Shown here: in pieces, positions 57,486-64,000 of the stretch
Position numbering within the stretch: position 1 is the stretch's first letter
Layout of the letters: each line of letters opens with the position of its first letter
Assembly: GCF_963666525.1 (NCBI RefSeq)
Contig: NZ_OY762905.1
Coordinates: 3,699,501-3,763,500, forward strand
DNA from: an uncultured Cohaesibacter sp.
GTDB taxonomy: Bacteria; Pseudomonadota; Alphaproteobacteria; Rhizobiales; Cohaesibacteraceae
Direction of reading: 5' to 3'
Length of the DNA: 64,000 bases
Notes under the pieces: generated by a model
What the model was told of the DNA's origin: nothing
The model's database searches: none
What the model saw: only the letters and a program-made list of their open reading frames with translations
Translations under genes and position numbers: made by a program

Positions 57486-58157
57486 ATGCTGGTGATTTTT
57501 GACTGTGATGGCACGCTGGTGGATACGGAAATCATCTGGGCCAAGGCATCCATCGAGGTGTTTCAGGAAGAGGATCTGGAAATGGATCTGGATTCTTACA
57601 ACAGCACCTACGCCGGCATGACCAATGCCGAGATCGTCCAGCTCATTGAAGAAGAACTGGAGCGCTCTTTGCCGTTCGACATTCTGCAGCGTATCGAAGA
57701 CCGCGCGATGCAGAAGATTGAGACGATGAAGGTCATCGAGGGCGCGCACGAAATGCTCGACCAGCTCGACTACCCGCGTTGTGTCTGCTCCAACACCGGC
57801 TCGGAACGGCTGGAGAGCAACATGCGGCGCGGCGACCTGTGGGACCGCTTCCGCCCCTATGTCTATTCCGCCATGGAAGTGGGCACCAAGCAGCCCAAGC
57901 CGGATCCGAATGTTTTCCTGCATGCCGCAACGGTTCTTGAGACCGATCCGGCCGATTGCATCGTCATCGAGGACAGCACCCACGGTGTTCAGGCCGCCTG
58001 TCAGGCCGGGATGCGGGTGATCGGCTTCATTGGTGCCAGCCACAGCTACCCCGGTCATGGGGAACATTTGATGGATGCCGGCGCGGAAACCGTTGTGCGT
58101 CGTCTCGTCGATATTCCGGCGACTATCGAGGCGCTGAAGGACTGGCACGAGAAATAG
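57486..58157 (+). CDS. HAD-superfamily hydrolase (phosphatase-like, subfamily IA)
   Basis: 223 aa. Motif I DCDGTLVDTE (nucleophile Asp about 7), motif II in VCSNTGSERLE, Lys in GTKQPKPDP and motif IV VIEDSTHGVQAA. Could dephosphorylate a sugar phosphate such as phosphoglycolate; substrate not assignable. AAGGA precedes ATG 57486 by 8 bases; upstream starts at 57456-57477 overlap it. Confidence 0.9.
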   Translation: MLVIFDCDGTLVDTEIIWAKASIEVFQEEDLEMDLDSYNSTYAGMTNAEIVQLIEEELERSLPFDILQRIEDRAMQKIETMKVIEGAHEMLDQLDYPRCVCSNTGSERLESNMRRGDLWDRFRPYVYSAMEVGTKQPKPDPNVFLHAATVLETDPADCIVIEDSTHGVQAACQAGMRVIGFIGASHSYPGHGEHLMDAGAETVVRRLVDIPATIEALKDWHEK

Positions 58158-58401
58158 AGGGCCTTGGAGGCATCCGACCGGATGGGCAGCAGGCTTTCCA
58201 ACCGGTCTTCTGTCAAAAGGCAGAGTCTTGGCGGAAAGCCGTTGCGCGGCTCTTTGCTGCAGTCGCGCGTTAACTTTCAATTAAGCATAATACGACAATT
58301 CAAGCACATTCCCGTTTCCTCCGGTTCCACCCGGTAACGTTTTACTATTTGTGAATGCCCCCTGTGGTTTGATTTGTCACAAACAGGGCAGGGGGTGAAC
58401 A

Positions 58402-58959
58402 ATGGCTCGACGGGGAAATATGGAGGGTGTGCTCGCAAGAGTACGCCTAAAATTGGTCTGCTGCATCATCTTCTCCATGGTCACAAGCCTGGAGGCCTAC
58501 TCGGCATTTGCCTATGCCGATGAGCTGAGCAGGCCGCAACATGACGTCATCCTGACTGTGACCGGCAGGCTCGACAACCACAATGCCAACGGGGCGGTGC
58601 TTCTTGATCGTGCAATGATCGAGAAAATCGGACTCAGGGAGCTTCACACCCATACGGCGCGTTCGAAAAGTGCCCATCTTTGGCATGGCGTTCTGATGCG
58701 GGATCTTCTCGATTTTGTCGGTGCCAAGGGTGAGCAGGTGGAGTTTCATGCCCTTGACGGTTACAGCGTCACCATCCCCATCAAGGATTTCTATGAGCAC
58801 GATGTGTTGCTGGCCATTCGTCAGAATGGAGAAAATCTGAGCGTCCGTAGACGCGGCCCGACACGGATCATCTATCCCATGGATATGGATGAGTCGCTTC
58901 TTGATCCGAAATACACAGCGCGCTCCGTTTGGCAAATCGAGAAGATGATTGTGAAATGA
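58402..58959 (+). CDS. secreted molybdopterin-oxidoreductase-like (SUOX-fold) protein without cysteine ligand
   Basis: 185 aa with a signal peptide (about 1-39, ending AYA). The mature part resembles the Oxidored_molyb domain: HLWHGVLMRDLLDF, DGYSVTIPIKDF and RRGPTRIIYP are in the expected order. The cysteine that would bind molybdenum is absent: THTARSKSA stands where TxTCVE-like is expected, and the mature part has no Cys at all. A cofactor-free binding or sensory role is inferred. GGGGGTGA precedes the start. Its stop overlaps the ATG of the next gene (ATGA). Confidence 0.75.
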   Translation: MARRGNMEGVLARVRLKLVCCIIFSMVTSLEAYSAFAYADELSRPQHDVILTVTGRLDNHNANGAVLLDRAMIEKIGLRELHTHTARSKSAHLWHGVLMRDLLDFVGAKGEQVEFHALDGYSVTIPIKDFYEHDVLLAIRQNGENLSVRRRGPTRIIYPMDMDESLLDPKYTARSVWQIEKMIVK

Positions 58960-61097
58960 GACTGTATTCCAAGGCTTTGGCCGCCGCATACATGGTTTCT
59001 GTCGTCGCGCTGCTGGTGCTGGAGTTCTCCCAGTTCCAGAAGGTGGACCGGTTGCGCGGTCAGATTGCTCAGAGCTACGAGATGATTACCGGCCGCGATG
59101 AAGGCATTCGCCTTGAGCTGGATTATCGACGGTTCAGGAGCATCGTTGCCAAATATGCACTGGGCGTCAATCTCGATCCGAGCGATATCGGCCCCGTCGA
59201 AGGGCCCGATGGCAACCGCGGCGATGCTCAAGATGTTTCCCACCAGACGGTTCACAAATGGTTTGACATTCTCTGGAGCCGCGCTTTCAGCATCAATACC
59301 ACCAGCGTTGACATCCCGCCGGACCAATATGAGCACTTCAATCAGATGATGTCCGGTCTGAGGGTTTCCCTGCGAGCGATTGATCCGCTCGTCCAGTCTC
59401 TGGAGCCGGGCGACTTCATGAAGCTGCAGAAGATAGATCGGCAACTGGCCCTCTATGAAGACGGGATTTCGTCCATGGCTGCCATCGTTGCCCAGACCCG
59501 GGTGAAGCGGGCATCACAGTTGCAGAACCGTCTCGATGATGCGCTGAAGTCGATGGATGTAATGCTGCTCTCCTCGGCTGTCGGTGTCATGCTGATCCTC
59601 ACCCTGTTCGGAACCGAAGCCTACAGGGCACGCAAGGAAGAGACCAGAATCAAGGGCCGGGAGGCCCGTGTCCGCTTTCTGGCCGAGCATGATCCCCTGA
59701 CCGGCCTTGGCAACAGGTCCTTCCTCAATCAGAAAATGAACCAGTTCATCAGGTCCGCAAACGAAACCGGCAAGGGCTTCAACCTGATCCTCTTCGATCT
59801 GGACAAGTTCAAGGACGTCAACGACACATTCGGCCACCCGATGGGAGACCGGCTGTTGAAGAATGCGGCAGCGCGCCTGTCCAATATCTTCGCGCACGAA
59901 AGTGACATCGTTGTGCGTCTGGGGGGCGACGAGTTCGCCATTCTGCAGTGCGCCGATTTTGCCGAAACGGAGCGCTCGGTGGTCCAGGCCATCAACGCCC
60001 TGAGTTCGGCGTTCGATCTGTCCGGCAACGATATACGGATTTCCTCGTCGGCAGGCATCTCTCGTTATCCGGATCTGTCCAGTTCCTCCGATGAGCTGCT
60101 TCGCGACGCCGATCTGGCGCTGTATGAGGCCAAGAGCCGGGGACGTCAGACCTATTCCCTCTATGAAACCGGCATGAGCGTTGCCATCCAGAATCGGGTG
60201 CGTCTGGAAGCAGACCTCAGGCATTCTCTGTTGCATGGCGGCAAGGGACTGGAAGTCTACTACCAGCCGCAGGTGACACGGAATATGGAAACCGGTCAAT
60301 GCCGTGTTACCGGCGTGGAAGCCCTGGTGCGCTGGTTCCATCCCGAGCAGGGCCAGATCCCCACCATGGAATTCATCGAAATCGCAGAAAACTCCGGTCT
60401 GATCGGCTCTCTGTCCGACTGGATCTTCCGGCAGGCCTGTAGCGATCTGGTGAGTTGGCACAAGGCGGGGCACAAGCTGCATCTGTCCATCAACCTCAGC
60501 CCGCATCAGTTGAACAACTCCAATCTCGATGTGGAACTGATGGACCTGCTCGACAGCACCGGTTTCGACCCCAACTACCTCACCGTCGAGATCACCGAAA
60601 GCGTCGATGTTCAAGACACCCGCAAGGCGGCAAGCATGCTGTCGCGCCTGTCCGCCAAGGGGATTTCCCTTGCCATGGACGATTTCGGCACGGGCTATTC
60701 GAACCTTGGCTACCTCAAGAGCCTGCCGCTCGATGTTCTCAAGATCGATCGCTCTTTCGTTCAACAGATCGAGGACAAGGAAGAGGATCGCAAGCTGGTG
60801 CGCGGCATCATCAACCTGGCGCGCGGCATGGGGTTGAAAGTGGTGGCCGAAGGGGTCGAGACCGAGAAGCAGATGCTGTTCCTGCAGGATCAGCGCTGCG
60901 AGATCTTTCAGGGCTATCTGTTCGGCCGACCCATGCACAAGCTGGCGATTCTGGCGATGCTGTCCGGCGCCAGTCAGGACAGTGGTGAACAGGGCACCGA
61001 TGATCTTCAGTCCCGGCAAGCCCCGCAAACATCGAACGAGACAGTCGTCGGGCCAACCCGCCCGGAACTGACCCTGATCAAGGGCAGATCGCGATAG
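58956..61097 (+). CDS. membrane GGDEF-EAL c-di-GMP enzyme with periplasmic sensor
   Basis: 713 aa. TM1 about 5-25, a periplasmic region (about 26-200) of unknown fold, TM2 about 203-220, a GGDEF domain with GGDEF at 323-327 and an EAL domain with EALVRW at 455-460, plus SINLSP, DDFGTGY, KIDRSF and AEGVET: all intact. No RxxD inhibitory site. Translationally coupled with the upstream SUOX-like protein, which may be a periplasmic partner. The start at 58956 lies in that gene's stop. Confidence 0.9.
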   Translation: MRLYSKALAAAYMVSVVALLVLEFSQFQKVDRLRGQIAQSYEMITGRDEGIRLELDYRRFRSIVAKYALGVNLDPSDIGPVEGPDGNRGDAQDVSHQTVHKWFDILWSRAFSINTTSVDIPPDQYEHFNQMMSGLRVSLRAIDPLVQSLEPGDFMKLQKIDRQLALYEDGISSMAAIVAQTRVKRASQLQNRLDDALKSMDVMLLSSAVGVMLILTLFGTEAYRARKEETRIKGREARVRFLAEHDPLTGLGNRSFLNQKMNQFIRSANETGKGFNLILFDLDKFKDVNDTFGHPMGDRLLKNAAARLSNIFAHESDIVVRLGGDEFAILQCADFAETERSVVQAINALSSAFDLSGNDIRISSSAGISRYPDLSSSSDELLRDADLALYEAKSRGRQTYSLYETGMSVAIQNRVRLEADLRHSLLHGGKGLEVYYQPQVTRNMETGQCRVTGVEALVRWFHPEQGQIPTMEFIEIAENSGLIGSLSDWIFRQACSDLVSWHKAGHKLHLSINLSPHQLNNSNLDVELMDLLDSTGFDPNYLTVEITESVDVQDTRKAASMLSRLSAKGISLAMDDFGTGYSNLGYLKSLPLDVLKIDRSFVQQIEDKEEDRKLVRGIINLARGMGLKVVAEGVETEKQMLFLQDQRCEIFQGYLFGRPMHKLAILAMLSGASQDSGEQGTDDLQSRQAPQTSNETVVGPTRPELTLIKGRSR

Positions 61098-61140
61098 GGG
61101 GTGCGTTGGCATCTGCAAGACATCCGACGACGGACAAAAC

Positions 61141-61175
61141 AAAGGCGCAGCAGCCATATGGCTCCCGCGCCTTTT
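61141..61175. terminator. bidirectional Rho-independent terminator
   Basis: An 8-bp stem (61141-61148 with 61167-61174) enclosing an AGCC/GGCT stem, with T-runs on both strands, between the convergent GGDEF-EAL and gcvH genes. Confidence 0.8.
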
Positions 61176-61197
61176 GTCAATGGTCAGACGAGAGGGG

Positions 61198-61572
61198 CTA
61201 TTCCTGCTCGGCGACGAAGTCCTTGTAGTCTGCTTCGCTCATCAGATCATCGAGCTGGCTCTTGTCGGTGATCTTGATCTTGAAGAACCAGGCGTCGCTC
61301 TCGGCGTCGCTGTTGACCAGAGCGGGCTCGTCTTCCAGCGTTTCGTTGACTTCGGTGACTTCGCCGTCGATTGGCGAATAGACTTCAGACGCGGCCTTGA
61401 CGCTTTCCACGACGGCGGCTTCTTCGCCCTTTTCCAGTTCGCGGCCAACTTCCGGCAGTTCCACGAAGACGACATCGCCGAGCTGCTTCTGGGCAAAGTC
61501 GGTGATGCCGATGGTGGCAATCTTGCCGTTCACTTCAACCCATTCATGGTCTTCGCTGTAATAGGTGGTCAT
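61198..61572 (-). CDS. gcvH: glycine cleavage system H protein
   Basis: 124 aa, normal length. The lipoylation site is the Lys in [33 protein letters not shown] is conserved. Carries the aminomethyl group between P and T proteins. Lies 72 bases after gcvT. No gcvP follows before the terminator. Confidence 0.96.
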   Translation of the reverse strand: MTTYYSEDHEWVEVNGKIATIGITDFAQKQLGDVVFVELPEVGRELEKGEEAAVVESVKAASEVYSPIDGEVTEVNETLEDEPALVNSDAESDAWFFKIKITDKSQLDDLMSEADYKDFVAEQE

Positions 61573-61644
61573 GTGTGAGTTCCCTTGTCGATATGCAATG
61601 ATTCTGATTGTTGCTTTGTCAATAAGTGTTTGCCGATGGTCGGC

Positions 61645-62781
61645 TCAGGGTTTGCGAACATACCGTTGCGGAACGAACGGCATGCTGGCGATTTCTGCTT
61701 CAAGCGCACGTTTGCGAACCACCAGATTGACCTTGGTGCCGATGTCAGCGAAGGCTGGTGCCACATATCCCATGGCAATCGGGATCTGCAGGGTCGGGGC
61801 GAAACCGCCTGACGTCACCTGTCCGATCACGTTGCCATCCTGATCCTGAATCTCGGCGCCTTCGCGCGCCGGGGCCTTGCCCAGAAGTCGGATGCCGACG
61901 CGAATCCGTTCCGGGCCTTCTTGCAGACCCTTGAGGATGCGCTCGGCGCCCGGAAAGGCGCCATCGTCTCGGCGGCTCTTCTGGATTGCCCAGCCAAGAT
62001 TGGCTTCCGCCGGATCGGTGTCTTCGTCCAGATCGTGACCATAGAGGCAAAGGCCGCTTTCAAGGCGCAGGCTGTCGCGTGCGCCAAGTCCGGCCGGTTC
62101 CACTTCCGGTTCAGCCAGCAGCAGGCGGGCCAACGCTTCGGCGTCGCTCGCGTTGCAGGAAATCTCGAACCCGTCCTCGCCGGTATAGCCGCAGCGGGAA
62201 ATCCCGACGGCAACTCCGTTGATCTCATCGGGGGTGTGGCTCATGAAGGAAAGGCCCTCGGCCCTTGCTGCGTGACGGCTGAGTGCGTCCACGGCCTTGG
62301 GGCCCTGCAGGGCAATGAGCGCCTTGTCATCAAGCTGTTCGAGGGTGATGCCTTCTGGCAGGTTGGCGCTGAGGAACGCATAGTCCTTTTCCTTGCAGGC
62401 TCCATTGACGACCAGCATCAGCGTGCCATCAAGGGCCGGATCTTCCGGCCGTGTCACGATGAAGTCGTCGATGATGCCGCCCTTCTCATTGAGAAGCACG
62501 CTGTAGCGCATCCGGCCAGGTGCCAGCTTGGTGAAGGCTGACGGGGTGATGGCTTCCAGAGCACTGGCGGTGGTGGCATGATCCGGTCCTACCAGCAACG
62601 CCTGCCCCATGTGGGAGACGTCAAACAGTGCGGCGTTGTCGCGGCAATGAAGGTGTTCGGCCATGATGCCGGCAGGGTAGCGCACGGGCAGGGCATAGCC
62701 GGCGAAATCGACAAGGCTTCCGCCCAGTTCCTCGTGAAGGGCAAACAGGGGTGTTTTCCTGGCTTCGCTCAGGTCAGCCAT
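61645..62781 (-). CDS. gcvT: aminomethyltransferase (glycine cleavage T protein)
   Basis: 378 aa. GcvT motifs: ADLSEARKTPLFALHEELGG start, LFDVSHMGQ, GCGYTGEDGFEI (folate site) and GYVAPAFADIGTKV. Transfers the C1 unit from H-bound intermediate to tetrahydrofolate. Preceded by a tandem glycine riboswitch, and followed by gcvH. Confidence 0.97.
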   Translation of the reverse strand: MADLSEARKTPLFALHEELGGSLVDFAGYALPVRYPAGIMAEHLHCRDNAALFDVSHMGQALLVGPDHATTASALEAITPSAFTKLAPGRMRYSVLLNEKGGIIDDFIVTRPEDPALDGTLMLVVNGACKEKDYAFLSANLPEGITLEQLDDKALIALQGPKAVDALSRHAARAEGLSFMSHTPDEINGVAVGISRCGYTGEDGFEISCNASDAEALARLLLAEPEVEPAGLGARDSLRLESGLCLYGHDLDEDTDPAEANLGWAIQKSRRDDGAFPGAERILKGLQEGPERIRVGIRLLGKAPAREGAEIQDQDGNVIGQVTSGGFAPTLQIPIAMGYVAPAFADIGTKVNLVVRKRALEAEIASMPFVPQRYVRKP

Positions 62782-62879
62782 TGCATCTCTCTTTCTGTAA
62801 CGGGCGCCAAAATGCGGCGCTCACGGGTTGCACGGGTGCAGACTGGTCGGCTCCGTGAGGAGTTTCCATCTTGCATCGG

Positions 62880-63150
62880 TGCCTCCTCTGTCACAGAACC
62901 TGAGAGATTTCCCGCCTTCCTTTTGGCTGACCTGCCCACGCATCCGGGCTTTGGCCAGTCGTCATGAAGACGGCTGCTTCCTTCGGTGAGCCTTGAGGGT
63001 AGGCCATGGTCCATGACGCTCGCCTTCGAGGCTGCTTTCCAGAGTTCGCTGGTCTGGCGGTCCCTTGTGCCTGAGAGTTTCCGAGGCGGTTGCTCCTTCG
63101 GCGCCCTTGTTGTCCTGCCTTGCAAGACTGGGGGGCTCTCCCGCTGACCT
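62880..63150 (-). ncRNA. tandem glycine riboswitch
   Basis: On the minus strand two glycine aptamers are read. The first has GCGGGAGAGCC, GCGCCGAAGGAGCAA and AACTCTCAGGCAC; the second has CACCGAAGGAAGC and CTCTCAGG near its end. This is the classic cooperative gcvT riboswitch, normally switching on gcv expression at high glycine. It ends about 100 bases before gcvT. A weak CTTGAC -35 lies at 63242-63237 upstream. Confidence 0.92.
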
Positions 63151-63348
63151 GAAACCAGGCCGCCGATCGGCGGTATGGTCTGCAGGATCGCGATCATTCT
63201 TCCTGCTTGTCAAAAGTGCTTGGCAGGCCCGGTAAAGTCAAGCCGGGAATACCACGATTGTTCGTCTGCCATCGACAAAATATGTGCGAAACCCGCGTCG
63301 GTGGCGAGCAGCGGGATCATTCTCTCCGGGTGCTGCTCAAGAGCCGTT

Positions 63349-64000
63349 TCAGGCGCGCTTCTGTGCAAGCACCAGATGACCATAGATCGGCTTGCCCTCA
63401 TCCGAGCGCACCACGATCAGCTCGAAATGCTTCACATCCATCTTGTTGGCATCCAGCAACTGCCGGATATAACGTTCGGAATGGGCGAACCGCTGCTTGG
63501 GGCCAACCTTGTAGGCTGCGCCGTCAAAGGCATCGTCCGGCAGGGTTTCGGAGGAAAAGGCAAACAGGCCGCCGGCGTCCAGACAGCGGGCCACATGGTG
63601 GAACTTCTCTTCCAGCTCGCCCAGATAGGGCAAAACGTCGGTGGAGACAATGAGGTCCCAGCCACAGGATTCGCCTTCGCCATCATCCTCGATTTCACTC
63701 AGGAACTCGACCACATCGCCAGCATAGAGATCGTCATAGACCTCCTTGTCATAGGCTTCATCCAGCATGCCGGTGGAAATGTCCACACCGATCATGTTGT
63801 CCACCTTGTCCTTCATGGAAATGCCTGTCAATCCGGTGCCACAGCCCAGATCCAGCATGCGGGCAAAGCGCCGCTCCGGCTGATACTTGACGATCATTTC
63901 GCGCACCATCATCGGCACGGCATAGCCAAGGTCATCCACGAGAATCTTCTCGAAGGCGGCCGCATGCTGATCGAACAGCGTTGCGACATAGGCAACCGGC
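63349..64000 (-). CDS. class I SAM-dependent methyltransferase (TPR-methyltransferase type), partial
   Basis: The frame runs off the window edge with no stop up to 63999, so the N-terminus is missing. The visible part has the upstream stretch YVATLFDQHAAAFEKILV and motif I MLDLGCGTGLTGISM (S-adenosylmethionine binding), then DVLPYLGELEEKF. This resembles the predicted TPR-repeat methyltransferases (COG4976), which carry TPRs before this point. A GTG at 63939 is probably internal. Substrate unknown. Confidence 0.82.
   Translation of the reverse strand, partial: PVAYVATLFDQHAAAFEKILVDDLGYAVPMMVREMIVKYQPERRFARMLDLGCGTGLTGISMKDKVDNMIGVDISTGMLDEAYDKEVYDDLYAGDVVEFLSEIEDDGEGESCGWDLIVSTDVLPYLGELEEKFHHVARCLDAGGLFAFSSETLPDDAFDGAAYKVGPKQRFAHSERYIRQLLDANKMDVKHFELIVVRSDEGKPIYGHLVLAQKRA

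Noticed and set aside
63160-63173. CCGCCGATCGGCGG palindrome upstream of the riboswitch
   Set aside because: A short GC-rich palindrome of this size is expected by chance and no regulator is adjacent; not called as an operator.

Overview
The window reads as chromosomal DNA of an alphaproteobacterium, most likely Hyphomicrobiales (Rhizobiales). The signs are a complete PhyR-NepR-EcfG general stress response locus with GGAAC-N16/17-CGTT promoters, an aa3-type cytochrome oxidase operon in alphaproteobacterial order (coxB-coxA-ctaB-small coxF-like gene-ctaG-coxC-DUF983-SURF1), an ispH-thrB pair with the type II (APH-fold) homoserine kinase, IalB, DUF992 and CsbD genes, and three chemoreceptors plus two c-di-GMP enzymes that imply a motile cell. 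A Cohaesibacter-like marine genus would fit, but that is a guess. I see no prophage, insertion sequence, CRISPR array, rRNA or tRNA gene.

Layout. 1-7.1 kb is a stress island: a DUF883/holin-like pair, a Dps ferritin, ecfG and nepR divergent from phyR, a DUF1328 peptide, CsbD, a CHASE/HWE-type sensor kinase that may feed PhyR, a small PLDc_N membrane protein and a DUF992 secreted protein. Four EcfG-type promoters are readable here and a fifth is possible. 7.2-17 kb holds an SRAP/YedK DNA-crosslink protein, an MFS transporter, two sCache chemoreceptors and a PAS-GGDEF-EAL protein. 17.4-26 kb holds a Bcr/CflA-type efflux pump, a DUF2157-DUF4401-GDYXXLXY operon, a striking fusion of an ammonium-transporter-like domain to a degenerate histidine kinase, and a degenerate APH/P-loop protein. 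26-35 kb holds a short conserved protein, a Pat-like ACD-GNAT protein, a tail-anchored coiled-coil protein, a universal stress protein, a DMT transporter and a 6-TM chemoreceptor.

35-49.7 kb is mostly housekeeping: rsmD, a pseudouridine synthase with very long low-complexity flanks, tadA, an XRE regulator, mutL, dgkA, a second XRE regulator, ispH-thrB, a GFA-family protein, lipoproteins and IalB. 49.7-57.4 kb is the cytochrome c oxidase operon, preceded by a perfect FNR/FixK box. 57.5-64 kb holds a HAD phosphatase, a molybdopterin-oxidoreductase-like secreted protein coupled to a GGDEF-EAL protein, gcvT-gcvH behind a tandem glycine riboswitch, and a methyltransferase cut by the window edge.

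The main connecting themes are envelope and oxidative stress (EcfG regulon), signal sensing (kinases, chemoreceptors, c-di-GMP) and oxygen-dependent respiration. The most unusual objects are the Amt-kinase fusion (21998-24184), the cofactor-less SUOX-like/GGDEF-EAL pair (58402-61097), the degenerate APH/P-loop protein (24244-26061) and an unexplained terminator-bounded gene-free stretch (26803-27176).
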